Counted from the stretch's first letter, positions 1 through 7,640 are shown. The stretch is DNA of 64,000 bases from Mesobacillus subterraneus (GCF_003937825.1 NZ_RSFW01000034.1:1-64000), one strand, 5' to 3'. Program-made: numbers and translations. The notes: generated from the letters alone by a model not told the origin.

Positions 1-40
1 GACGCTTGTTTGTTTAGTTTTCAAAGAGCAATTTTATTGC
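1..40 (-). other. Leader of an rRNA operon (boxA region), cut by window edge
   Basis: Read on the minus strand, positions 30 to 16 give TGCTCTTTGAAAACT, followed by AAACAAACAAGCGTC. This is the boxA-type antitermination sequence found just ahead of 16S rRNA in Bacillus. It lies downstream of two strong promoters that point left. The 16S gene itself must lie beyond position 1; none of it is in the window. A similar motif also precedes 23S rRNA, but the promoters favour the 16S end. Confidence 0.8.
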
Positions 41-66
41 TTGCGCCGCTCAGAAGCGACTTTCAT

Positions 67-95
67 AATATATCATGTGCTCAACTTATTGTCAA
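67..95 (-). promoter_or_regulatory. rRNA operon promoter, proximal (P2-like)
   Basis: Minus strand: -35 TTGACA at 95-90, 17-bp spacer, -10 TATATT at 72-67. This is a near-consensus sigma-A promoter directed at the rRNA leader. The sequence downstream of the -10 resembles that downstream of the distal promoter, suggesting a duplicated unit. Confidence 0.85.
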
Positions 96-164
96 CCACA
101 TTTTTTATTATTTTCACCGCTGTATCTCTTCGGCAAAGCCGTTCGCTCAGCAGCGACGTTTATT

Positions 165-193
165 AATATAACAGGATACTAAATTCCCGTCAA
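165..193 (-). promoter_or_regulatory. rRNA operon promoter, distal (P1-like)
   Basis: Minus strand: -35 TTGACG at 193-188, 17-bp spacer, -10 TATATT at 170-165. It lies 98 bp upstream of the second promoter. Tandem sigma-A promoters are usual for Bacillus rRNA operons. Confidence 0.8.
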
Positions 194-226
194 CTACATT
201 TTCAAAAAAGTTTCTGCGTATATTTC

Positions 227-454
227 CTACCCTTTGTACATGCTCTTCTTGGCTGGCATATACTTCAGACATTCTTTGGGAGGAGCCACTCTTTTAAACA
301 GTGAAAACAGAATTTGATACCTTTCCTTCATTGACCGCTTCACGACATGATCGATACGCTCGTCCTTCAGATCAAAAAGAATCTCATCCATTTCCCTTTT
401 GATTAAGTATTCCAGCTCTTTCAATTCTTTTTCATTGATCAGAACACCAAGCAT
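227..454 (-). CDS. Small conserved protein beside the rRNA operon, function unknown
   Basis: A 75-residue charged protein with no signal peptide or membrane segment. The N-terminal half is rich in Glu and Lys and probably helical; the C-terminus is basic with a PPKEC motif. I recall similar small proteins next to rRNA operons in other Bacillus genomes, but I know of no assigned function. An upstream ATG at 472 would add six residues, but those codons contain the ribosome binding site (AGGAG, 7 nt before the ATG at 454), so I place the start at 454. It is read toward the rRNA operon, and its stop lies 34 bp before the distal rRNA promoter. Confidence 0.7.
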   Translation of the reverse strand: MLGVLINEKELKELEYLIKREMDEILFDLKDERIDHVVKRSMKERYQILFSLFKRVAPPKECLKYMPAKKSMYKG

Positions 455-596
455 ACATAAACTCCTGTTCATTTTCTCATAGTGATTGTAGTCTTATCCT
501 ATTTCATAAATTTTATAATCTCATTTTTATTATCATAACTTTTCAAAACACGAATAAAAATTAGACAAGGAGTGCATTGGACGAGGTGGTGAGATA

Positions 597-1349
597 ATGA
601 ATTTCTTTTATGTGTTGAATGCTAAGTCAATTAAGACGGTTTTTGTCATCATGGTTGCAGCCTTTTTTACAGCATGGTTCTTTTACATGGAAAACATGGT
701 CCAGATTCCTGCCTTCTCAGCTAAGGATGGTCCGAAAGCGATCTATAAAGGTGAAAAAGATCTCGCTCTCACCTTTAATATTGGCTGGGGGGACGAGAAA
801 GCCGAACCAATCCTTGATGTCCTGAAGAAGGAGAAAGCAGGAGCGGTCACCTTTTTCTTATCCGGGTCCTGGGCTGAAAGGCATCCGGACCTGGTGGCAC
901 GAATGGTGAAAGAAGGGTATGAAATCGGGATGCTCGGCTATGAGTATAAGGACTATGCGGATCTTGAGGAAGACAAAATCAGACGTGATATCCTCAAAGC
1001 ACAGGAGGCTTTTAAAAAGCTCAATGTAAAGAACATAGAACTTCTGCGCGCTCCAACAGGCCACTTTGATCAGCGGACGCTGAAAATTGCTGAACGCCTT
1101 GGTTATACAGTCGTCCACTGGAGTTTGGACACGAAAGACTGGACAAATCCTGGTACATCGGTCATTGCGGAAAATGCAGCTAAAGCCAAGAAGGGTGACA
1201 TTCTGTTAATGCACGCTTCTGATTCTGCCAAGCAAACGGCAGAGGCGCTTCCCCTTGTACTGAAGGACATCAGGGGCAAGAATTTAAAAATGGTCACTGT
1301 CTCAGAGATGATCGCAAACGGGGACTCAAAATCAGCTGAAATAAAATAA
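597..1349 (+). CDS. pdaB: PdaB, sporulation polysaccharide-deacetylase-family protein
   Basis: 250 residues. Residues 14-30 form an N-terminal membrane anchor, followed by a NodB-type polysaccharide deacetylase fold. In B. subtilis PdaB is needed to complete spore cortex formation. The classic metal-binding motifs are not intact: the usual TFDDG is TFNIGWGDE at 59-67 and the usual His-rich motif is EIGMLGYEYKDY around 109-120. It may therefore be catalytically weak or inactive, which is my inference. RBS GAGGTGGTGAGATA precedes the ATG. It is convergent with kbaA and shares its terminator. The pdaB-kbaA-gerD-salA-cwlD order is as in B. subtilis. Confidence 0.93.
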   Translation: MNFFYVLNAKSIKTVFVIMVAAFFTAWFFYMENMVQIPAFSAKDGPKAIYKGEKDLALTFNIGWGDEKAEPILDVLKKEKAGAVTFFLSGSWAERHPDLVARMVKEGYEIGMLGYEYKDYADLEEDKIRRDILKAQEAFKKLNVKNIELLRAPTGHFDQRTLKIAERLGYTVVHWSLDTKDWTNPGTSVIAENAAKAKKGDILLMHASDSAKQTAEALPLVLKDIRGKNLKMVTVSEMIANGDSKSAEIK

Positions 1350-1380
1350 CCGTCCAATTATGCTTTGGACGGTTTTTTTT
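1349..1380. terminator. Shared bidirectional terminator of pdaB and kbaA
   Basis: Stem ACCGTCCAA / TTGGACGG with an 8-T tail on the plus strand ends pdaB. The same hairpin contains the last codons and stop of kbaA on the minus strand, where the following sequence is T-rich but interrupted. Confidence 0.85.
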
Positions 1381-2023
1381 GTACTTTTTTTGCCGATTGG
1401 CGCCTCTCTTGCAGAGCCTGGCGCTCGGCCTGGGATTTTTGATTGAGCTTTTGCAGGATCAGGAGCTGGTAAGCATTGCAGATGATCAATGGAAAGATCA
1501 TGAGGTAGATCCAACTCTGCTCATTTACTCTCAATATTGGGACCCACTCGATGACGGTAACGACAATCATGAAGAACAGAGCCGGGATGAAGGCTTCCTT
1601 GTTCGTCTGTTTTGTTTTCAATAATGCAACGATCAGTCCGGCAACCAGGATCATCACCGCAAGCCCTATGTAAGGCAGAATACTTTCTCCGCTTTCAGCA
1701 AACGAATTGTAACGCAGATACACAAGATCAAACAGAACAAAGGCAATCAGGAGAATCTGCACGGGATTCCACAATGATTTAAAAATGCCAAGCCCGAAGC
1801 GGTGGATGGTCAGGTAAGCAAAGAAACCCATTTGGCTAAGAATGCTAAAAATAAGTCCGACACCCATTAGCCATACTAAAATTGAAAGGAATTCAATGAT
1901 ATTGAAATCACTTAACAGCTGCTGGAATTCACCCCAGCGGACAATAAAACCAACCAGAGCTGTAGTTACTGCCCCTACAACCAGGGTGGTGAAAAATAAG
2001 TAAACCCAATTACGGCTAGTCAA
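1358..2023 (-). CDS. kbaA: KbaA, activator of the KinB sporulation signalling pathway
   Basis: About 221 residues and very hydrophobic. Six predicted membrane helices are followed by a basic tail rich in Gln, Lys and Arg. KbaA is needed for the histidine kinase KinB to feed the Spo0 phosphorelay. The protein is longer than the roughly 198-residue B. subtilis protein because of its C-terminal tail. A TTG at 2038 would add five residues but has no ribosome binding site. The TTG at 2023 is preceded by GGGGGA at 8 nt and gives the start TSRNWVYLFF, which I prefer. The stop codon lies inside the terminator shared with pdaB. Confidence 0.88.
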   Translation of the reverse strand: MTSRNWVYLFFTTLVVGAVTTALVGFIVRWGEFQQLLSDFNIIEFLSILVWLMGVGLIFSILSQMGFFAYLTIHRFGLGIFKSLWNPVQILLIAFVLFDLVYLRYNSFAESGESILPYIGLAVMILVAGLIVALLKTKQTNKEAFIPALFFMIVVTVIEWVPILRVNEQSWIYLMIFPLIICNAYQLLILQKLNQKSQAERQALQERRQSAKKVQKKPSKA

Positions 2024-2097
2024 GATATTTTCCCCCAAAACAATAATAAATTACACTACTTGATTGTACCAATGCAGGTTTGAAAAATCTAGGTGCT

Positions 2098-2127
2098 CGT
2101 ATTCGTGTATAACAATTTGTCATATTA
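2098..2127 (+). promoter_or_regulatory. Possible sigma-G promoter of gerD
   Basis: CATATTA at 2121-2127 is one base from the sigma-G -10 consensus CATACTA. A weak -35 (CGTATT, 2098-2103) lies 17 bp upstream. gerD of B. subtilis is transcribed in the forespore by sigma-G. The -35 match is poor, so this is tentative. Confidence 0.35.
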
Positions 2128-2171
2128 CTCATCCTAAAATTAGGGCTGTCTATGTGAAAGGGGATTGGAAA

Positions 2172-2810
2172 ATGAAAAAGTTGATGCGATTTGTACTCCC
2201 CGCAACCTTTTTACTTTTAGCTGCCGGCTGTGCTCCAACCGAGTCGGGCGGGGGACAGGTTGATTACGAAGAAACGAAGAAAATGGTTGTCGACATCCTG
2301 AAAACTGACGATGGCAAAAAAGCCATCCAGGAAGTGATGGGCGACGACGGTATGAAGGAAAAATTGATCATGGACCAGCCGGTCGTGATTGATACAGTCG
2401 AAAAGACATTGACATCAGACAAAGGCATGGAATTCTGGAAGAAATCCTTTGAAGATCCTAAGTTTGCGGAAAGCGTCGCAACGAGCATGAAAAAGGAAAA
2501 TGAAAAATTGCTTAAAGATCTGATGAAGGATCCAGAATATAAAGGCATGATGATTGAAGTCATGAAGGACCCTGAACTGGAAAAAGAACTGACGAATGTT
2601 CTCAAAAGCAAGGAATACCGTGAACACTTGCAGAAGGTCATGACCGAAACATTTGAAAGCCCGCTTTTCAAAGCAAAACTGCAGGCCTTGATCGTCAAAG
2701 CAGCCGAAGAACTGCCTACACAGAAACAAGAAGGCGGCTCTGATCAAGGAGGAGGCGGTGGCGGCGGTGGCGGCGGATCTGGCGAAGCCGGCGGTTCCGG
2801 AGGTCAATAA
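2172..2810 (+). CDS. gerD: GerD, spore germination lipoprotein
   Basis: 212 residues. The signal peptide ends in the lipobox LAAGC (residues 15-19), so the mature protein is a membrane-anchored lipoprotein. The middle (about 30-185) is helical and charged, typical of GerD, the scaffold that clusters germinant receptors into the germinosome in the spore inner membrane. The C-terminus is low complexity, with a run of ten glycines and further Gly-Ser repeats. The start is the ATG at 2172; upstream in-frame codons lack a leader-like sequence, and the AAAGGGG ribosome binding site fits this ATG. Confidence 0.93.
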   Translation: MKKLMRFVLPATFLLLAAGCAPTESGGGQVDYEETKKMVVDILKTDDGKKAIQEVMGDDGMKEKLIMDQPVVIDTVEKTLTSDKGMEFWKKSFEDPKFAESVATSMKKENEKLLKDLMKDPEYKGMMIEVMKDPELEKELTNVLKSKEYREHLQKVMTETFESPLFKAKLQALIVKAAEELPTQKQEGGSDQGGGGGGGGGGSGEAGGSGGQ

Positions 2811-2825
2811 CAGCAACCATTAAAG

Positions 2826-2874
2826 CAGGGGCTGACTCAAAAGATCGATAAATTCGACTTATGAGTCGCCTCTT
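2826..2874 (+). terminator. Probable terminator of gerD
   Basis: Arms GGCTGACTCA and TGAGTCGCC flank a loop of about 22 nt. The tail CTCTTAATTGT is T-poor, so it may be a weak terminator or only an mRNA 3' stabiliser. Confidence 0.5.
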
Positions 2875-2933
2875 AATTGTATCATCCATATATTTTCTTG
2901 TTTTTTGTATAAAAAAATGAATATAAAGCGTGA

Positions 2934-3128
2934 GTTGTTTGGAGTGGAAGGCGTGAAGACTCCTCCGAAAATGCTACCGCATTTCCATCGTGCGTGGGTC
3001 TATTCGGAGAAGCTCTTCAGGTCCTGCGGGATCAGCTGGACAGGTGAGACCCCGCAAGCGCGAAGCGATGAGGAGGCTCACCGCCAGCCCCGCGGAAAGC
3101 AAAGCGCCTGGAACGGAAATCAACGGAC
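2934..3128. repeat. Palindromic intergenic repeat, family A, full copy (195 bp)
   Basis: Fills the gap between the convergent gerD and salA. It has imperfect terminal inverted repeats (GTTGTTT at the left, AAATCAAC at the right) and a GC-rich interior of nested palindromes such as CCCGCAAGCGCGAAGCG. Elements of this appearance are scattered through many Bacillaceae genomes. Internally deleted relatives occur here at 10050-10115 and 53977-54008. No protein is encoded; the element looks like a MITE-type repeat mobilised in trans. Confidence 0.75.
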
Positions 3129-3153
3129 CCATTTAACAAGCTATCCTAAAAAT

Positions 3154-3195
3154 AAAGAGGGTGCCCAAAGTTCATACTTTTGGGACACCCTCTTT
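3154..3195 (-). terminator. Terminator of salA
   Basis: Perfect-looking stem AAAGAGGGTG / CACCCTCTTT with the loop near 3171, followed on the minus strand by ATTTTTAGG. It begins a few bases after the salA stop. Confidence 0.85.
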
Positions 3196-3199
3196 CTTA

Positions 3200-4255
3200 T
3201 TATTTCTCAAGCATTTGGACAACTTCCTGGGCAATATTTGTATAGATGGCCCCGATTTTGTCATCTTCCTGGTAAATCGATGGAGCAAAATCTTCTTCGT
3301 TCCATGTCGGCTGTCCTAAAGGAAGCTTGCCTAAAAGTTTCGTATTCAGCTCATCTGCCAGCTTCTCGCCGCCACCTTGTCCAAAGACGAATTCTTTTTC
3401 TCCTGTCAGCTCGCTTTCGAAATAAGCCATGTTTTCAATAACACCGAGGATTTCATGCTCGGTCCGTAAGGCCATTGCCCCAGCACGCGCAGCGACAAAG
3501 GCCGCTGTAGGGTGCGGAGTCGTTACGATGATTTCCTTACATGCAGGAAGCATGGAATGGACATCCAGCGCCACATCCCCTGTTCCCGGAGGCAGGTCCA
3601 GCAGCAGGTAATCAAGCTCGCCCCACTCGACTTCATTAAAGAAACTGTTCAACATCTTCCCAAGCATTGGGCCACGCCAGATGATCGGCGCATTATCTTC
3701 CACGAAAAAGCCCATGGAGATAACTTTTACTCCGTGCCTCTCGACTGGAATGATTCTTTCTCCTCTTACGACAGGTCGCTTTGTGATTCCCATCATATCC
3801 GGAACACTGAAACCGTAAATATCGGCGTCAACCAGCCCGACTTTTTTTCCAAGACGTGCAAGAGAAACAGCAAGGTTGACCGAAACAGTCGATTTCCCTA
3901 CTCCGCCCTTTCCGCTCGCAATCGCGATGAAGGTTGTTTTGCTATTAGGAGAAAGCAGACCTTCTTCTTCCTGAGGAGCCGCTGTCTGGAATTTTGAAAG
4001 AATTTCAGCAGGCAGTTCAGAGAAACGCAGGCCTACAGATGCCGCTCCAGCCTCCTTCAGGATGTTGACGATTTGCGATTGCAGCTGCAGCTGTTCGGCA
4101 GTACCCGTTTTCGCAATGCCTATTTTAACGCTTACATGATTCTTCTCTTCTTTGATCTTGATTTCATCGATCGCATTTATCTCTTCGAGTGTTTTATGTA
4201 AAAATGGTTCTTTAAGGTCTTTTAAAAGTTCACGTACCTTAGCTTCTGTTAACAT
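3200..4255 (-). CDS. salA: SalA, Mrp/ApbC-family P-loop ATPase
   Basis: 351 residues. An N-terminal MIP18-like domain (about 1-90) is followed by a deviant Walker A motif GKGGVGKS at 115-122 and a Mrp/NBP35 ATPase domain. Relatives carry or deliver iron-sulfur clusters. In B. subtilis SalA represses scoC and so raises exoprotease synthesis. It lies downstream of cwlD, separated by a terminator. The strong ribosome binding site GAGGAGGGTGTC ends 4 nt before the ATG. Confidence 0.92.
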   Translation of the reverse strand: MLTEAKVRELLKDLKEPFLHKTLEEINAIDEIKIKEEKNHVSVKIGIAKTGTAEQLQLQSQIVNILKEAGAASVGLRFSELPAEILSKFQTAAPQEEEGLLSPNSKTTFIAIASGKGGVGKSTVSVNLAVSLARLGKKVGLVDADIYGFSVPDMMGITKRPVVRGERIIPVERHGVKVISMGFFVEDNAPIIWRGPMLGKMLNSFFNEVEWGELDYLLLDLPPGTGDVALDVHSMLPACKEIIVTTPHPTAAFVAARAGAMALRTEHEILGVIENMAYFESELTGEKEFVFGQGGGEKLADELNTKLLGKLPLGQPTWNEEDFAPSIYQEDDKIGAIYTNIAQEVVQMLEK

Positions 4256-4359
4256 AATGACACCCTCCTCTGTGAATTTTGTCTCCTACCACAGTATACC
4301 ATATTGATAAATTTCCTAAGTGTTAAACCTATCACACATTTCTGAAAGATATTTTTACC

Positions 4360-4389
4360 AAAAAATAAGAAGGATCGATGACCCTTCTT
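4360..4389 (-). terminator. Terminator of cwlD
   Basis: Stem AAGAAGG / CCTTCTT with a 9-nt loop, followed by ATTTTTTGG on the minus strand. The 5' arm overlaps the cwlD stop codon. Confidence 0.85.
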
Positions 4390-5104
4390 ACTTTTCCCAG
4401 AATTTTTGTTCGTCGGTAAAGTACCTGAGCATTCCTTCATAGATGGAGGCTGCGATTTTTTTTTGATAGGCTTCATCCCTTAGATTCGCTGCTTCCTGAG
4501 GATTGGACAAAAAGCCGATTTCAACCAGGACCCCCGGTTTATTTGTATGCTTCAGCAGGTAAATGCTGTTTGCCGCTTTTGCATCGCGGTCTGTGTTTTC
4601 AAGGTTGCGGCGCAGCTCATCCTGGATCAGTTTGGCCGCCCGTTTATTTTCTTTAAAGTTCGTTGAGTAAAAAGTTTGGGCTCCTCTCCACTTTGAAGAA
4701 GGAATGGCATTCAAATGAACCGTCGCAAAAAAATCCGCTTCTGACTCATTAATTAAATCCAAACGCCTTTTTAAGTCCTGGACCTTCCGCTTGCTATAGC
4801 CCTTCAGCCCCTTATCGGCGAGGTCAATATCTGTTTCCCGTGTCATGATGACGAGCGCCCCCTGCTGCTGGAGGTAATCCCGCAGGATGAGGGAAACGTT
4901 CAAAGCGATTTCTTTTTCAAAAGGATCATCCTCCCCTGCCCCAGGGTCGACCCCTCCATGCCCAGGGTCCAGATAGATGATTTTTCCGGAGAGAGGCAGA
5001 TTCCATGATTCCCACGAATCATTTTCGGCAAAATCATACTGCAATATGAGGAACAACGCGGCAAGGCCGGCTGCAAATAGTACAATCTTCAACTTTTTAA
5101 GCAT
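4388..5104 (-). CDS. cwlD: CwlD, N-acetylmuramoyl-L-alanine amidase of spore cortex
   Basis: 238 residues. An N-terminal signal or anchor segment (5-22) is followed by an Amidase_3 domain. Zn-site residues are visible: H49 in DPGHGG, E65 in FEKEIALN, H130 in TVHLNA, and the catalytic Glu in VEIGFLSNP near residue 200. In B. subtilis CwlD strips peptides from cortex muramic acid as the first step of muramic-delta-lactam formation, which lytic enzymes need during germination. The length matches the family. It is transcribed toward salA with its own terminator between them. Confidence 0.94.
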   Translation of the reverse strand: MLKKLKIVLFAAGLAALFLILQYDFAENDSWESWNLPLSGKIIYLDPGHGGVDPGAGEDDPFEKEIALNVSLILRDYLQQQGALVIMTRETDIDLADKGLKGYSKRKVQDLKRRLDLINESEADFFATVHLNAIPSSKWRGAQTFYSTNFKENKRAAKLIQDELRRNLENTDRDAKAANSIYLLKHTNKPGVLVEIGFLSNPQEAANLRDEAYQKKIAASIYEGMLRYFTDEQKFWEK

Positions 5105-5177
5105 TCTAAACCATCCTTCCCAGCTAGTCCCTGATACTAAACTATATGGGACAGGTCAGTGGTTTAGAACTTTTCCC

Positions 5178-5621
5178 CTAATGAAGCCTTAGCTTATATT
5201 TCTTTTCTCCCTTTGAAAATCCGTCACGCCACCAGCTGTCAACATACCGCTCACATAGGTAGTAGAGCTCTTCTGAACCAGCTCCCTCTTCACCCTTCCC
5301 CCAAAAGAGGAAGAAGTTGTATAAGGTGTCGATCAAATGCCGCTCTTCTTTTTCACATCGCGGTTTTACTGCTTCGATTGGTTCGCCGTAGTAGCCAAAA
5401 CGGCTGAATTTTGCGCCCAGCAGGAACGCCTCTATCGCTACATCATAACAGGCCTCTTCAATCCCTGAGTTCATCACGAGGTTCGAGGTCAGCCTTGATG
5501 AGCCAAAATATTGTTTCACCCTGGCCTGCAGGATGTTAATGGATAATTCACGGAGCATCGATCGCTCGTATTTGACTTGCTTCTGCTTTCTTTTATCTAT
5601 AAATGTCGTTACGACGTTCAA
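5178..5621 (-). CDS. ybaK: YbaK family protein (DUF2521), function unknown
   Basis: About 147 residues, basic at the N-terminus and aromatic-rich at the C-terminus (ERYVDSWWRDGF). It has no signal peptide. The position next to cwlD matches ybaK of B. subtilis, a conserved Bacillus protein without known function. An ATG at 5675 would give 165 residues. The TTG at 5621 has an excellent ribosome binding site (AAGGGGTGA, 7 nt spacing) that lies inside the longer frame, so I favour 5621. Confidence 0.82.
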   Translation of the reverse strand: MNVVTTFIDKRKQKQVKYERSMLRELSINILQARVKQYFGSSRLTSNLVMNSGIEEACYDVAIEAFLLGAKFSRFGYYGEPIEAVKPRCEKEERHLIDTLYNFFLFWGKGEEGAGSEELYYLCERYVDSWWRDGFSKGEKKYKLRLH

Positions 5622-5870
5622 AGTAATCTCACCCCTTAGGAAATAGTGTTCATCCTGTGGAGGGGTGTAATGCAAGCTGACCGGACCTTTCCTCTTCCAG
5701 TTTTCTCAGACGTTTACTGTATAATTCCCTTTAGGATTAAATGCCCAGTTCTGGTTATTCATTTCTAGTAAATAACCCTACTATCGGTCCTGTTCAATAA
5801 TAGTCAGAATTGTTAGACTAATTATTACAACTAGAACTCGCTTCAATTTTATCTCCAAGGAGGGAAAGAA

Positions 5871-6836
5871 ATGGAGCAAGGTGTTCGTGTTATTCCTTAT
5901 ACGGTGATTGACGAGGCTGAGGAAATCAAAGAGGTGCCAAAAGGTGTTGAGTTAATTCAGGCACCCAGGCTTTGGAACAGGACAAAAGGACAAGGAATAA
6001 AGGTTGCTGTTTTGGATACAGGCTGTGAAACGACTCACCCTGATTTGAAGGACCGAATCATTGGCGGCAGGAATTTTACAGATGATGACCGCGGCAATCC
6101 TGATCTTTATACGGACTATAATGGCCACGGCACCCATGTGGCAGGAACGATTGCCGCAGAGGAAAATGAGGCAGGCGTAATCGGGGTTGCACCTGAGGCA
6201 GGACTGCTGATTGTAAAAGTGCTGAACAAAGCTGGCTCTGGCAAGTATGAGTGGATCATTAAAGGAATCCATTATGCCATCGAGCAGGAAGTGGATATTA
6301 TCTCAATGTCGCTGGGCGGACCGGCTGACGTTCCTGAACTTCATGAGGCGATCAAGGCCGCGGTGAATAACAATATCCTTGTCGTCTGTGCCGCAGGCAA
6401 TGAGGGCGATGGCGACGATTCCACCAATGAATTTGCCTACCCGGGTGCTTATAATGAGGTTATCAGTGTCGGAGCGGTGAATCTGGAAAGAGGATCCTCC
6501 GATTTTACCAATTCGCATAATGAAATTGATGTAGTCGCTCCAGGTGAACGCATTACATCCACCTACTTGAACGGGAAATATGCTACCTTGAGCGGAACTT
6601 CAATGGCGGCTCCTCACGTATCGGGCGCTCTGGCCTTGATCAAGACCTATACAAACGCCCAGTTTGAACGAGATCTGACTGAACCTGAATTGTATGCGCA
6701 GTTGGTCAAACGGACCGTGCCGCTTGGCAATTCTCCTAAGCTGGAAGGCAACGGACTGGTTTACCTGACCGTGCCGGAGCATCTGGCAGAAATCCTTGAC
6801 CAAAGCTTTAAAGCCAGGGTCATGGATGCGGTATGA
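5871..6836 (+). CDS. ispA: Intracellular serine protease IspA (subtilisin family S8)
   Basis: 321 residues without a signal peptide, as expected for the major intracellular subtilisin. The catalytic triad is D49 (VAVLDTG), H86 (NGHGTHVAG) and S244 (SGTSMAAPH), with oxyanion N177 (AAGNEGD). The short N-terminus holds VIPY (7-10), matching the LIPY/F-type propeptide motif that blocks the active site of intracellular subtilisins until processed. It degrades cytoplasmic proteins in stationary phase. RBS AAGGAGGGAAAGAA precedes the ATG. The stop overlaps the start of the next gene by 4 bases (ATGA), so the two are probably translationally coupled. A CodY-like box lies upstream at 5799-5813. Confidence 0.94.
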   Translation: MEQGVRVIPYTVIDEAEEIKEVPKGVELIQAPRLWNRTKGQGIKVAVLDTGCETTHPDLKDRIIGGRNFTDDDRGNPDLYTDYNGHGTHVAGTIAAEENEAGVIGVAPEAGLLIVKVLNKAGSGKYEWIIKGIHYAIEQEVDIISMSLGGPADVPELHEAIKAAVNNNILVVCAAGNEGDGDDSTNEFAYPGAYNEVISVGAVNLERGSSDFTNSHNEIDVVAPGERITSTYLNGKYATLSGTSMAAPHVSGALALIKTYTNAQFERDLTEPELYAQLVKRTVPLGNSPKLEGNGLVYLTVPEHLAEILDQSFKARVMDAV

Positions 6837-7597
6837 TCCTATCAGCATGGGCGGCCTATATTCATAACATCGAGCATAAAAACTATTTTGACGCTGAGCA
6901 TGATGCTGTAGAGAGTGATTTGTATTATCGGAATGCTTGTTTTACCCCAGATGGGCTCCATTCGCTGCTAAAAGAAACTCATACCACCCATTTAAAGTAT
7001 TCGCCGCATGATTATGTCTATCCCTGGGTCGATCTGCAGGAGGACCTTCAATTAAAAAGCCTTTACTCCGGGCAAGCACTTGACCCGGTGGAGGTGATCG
7101 AGGAAGATTTGCGGATGATGGAAGCTTTGAGAGAAAGTGGCTTGGCCAAAGTTCTTTTTAATACCGAGCATGTCGTGCCCCAGTCATGGTTCGATGGCGA
7201 AGAGCCTATGCGCGGCGATCTCCATCATTTGTTCGCCTGTGAACCAGGCTGCAACAGCATGAGGAGCAATCTCCCGTATCATGATTTCCAGTCCTATGAA
7301 CCCGAATTTGCTGCTGTTGGAATCAGGACAGGCTGCGGCATGGTGGAAGCGGGCAAATTTGAGCCTGAATATGGCAAAGGAATCGTCGCAAGAGCCGTGT
7401 TTTACTTCGCCTTAAGATACTTGGACGTCATTAGGGTAGATGACAAGATGGATTTCGCGGTATTGCTCGGATGGCATCACGACCACCCGGTCACACGATA
7501 CGAAAAACACCGAAATGCCGCCATACAGGAACTTCAGGGAAATCGAAATCCATTTATTGATTTTGCGGACAGGGCTGAAAGCATGTTAGGGTTGTAA
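6833..7597 (+). CDS. EndA/NucM-family endonuclease (endonuclease I type), cytoplasmic form
   Basis: 254 residues. The signature of the beta-beta-alpha-metal endonuclease I family is clear: TEHVVPQSWF at 111-120, then GDLHHLF at 128-134 and Asn141, and a C-terminal NRNPFIDFADR. Relatives include E. coli EndA and Bacillus Bsn, which cut DNA or RNA and are usually secreted. No signal peptide is visible here, so the enzyme appears cytoplasmic unless exported another way. It overlaps ispA by ATGA and is followed by a terminator, giving a two-gene protease-nuclease operon. The biological substrate is unknown. A joint role in stationary-phase macromolecule turnover is my inference. Confidence 0.88.
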   Translation: MILSAWAAYIHNIEHKNYFDAEHDAVESDLYYRNACFTPDGLHSLLKETHTTHLKYSPHDYVYPWVDLQEDLQLKSLYSGQALDPVEVIEEDLRMMEALRESGLAKVLFNTEHVVPQSWFDGEEPMRGDLHHLFACEPGCNSMRSNLPYHDFQSYEPEFAAVGIRTGCGMVEAGKFEPEYGKGIVARAVFYFALRYLDVIRVDDKMDFAVLLGWHHDHPVTRYEKHRNAAIQELQGNRNPFIDFADRAESMLGL

Positions 7598-7601
7598 AAT
7601 A

Positions 7602-7640
7602 AGACCGCCTGGGCTCGAATTATCCAGGCGGTTTTGTGTG
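7602..7640 (+). terminator. Terminator of the ispA-nuclease operon
   Basis: Stem ACCGCCTGG / CCAGGCGGT with a 10- to 12-nt loop, followed by TTTTGTGTG. Confidence 0.85.

Noticed and set aside
2905-3441. 178-codon plus-strand frame across the family A repeat and the end of salA
   Set aside because: It runs through a palindromic repeat, the salA terminator and antisense salA; no ribosome binding site at its start and no protein-like composition.
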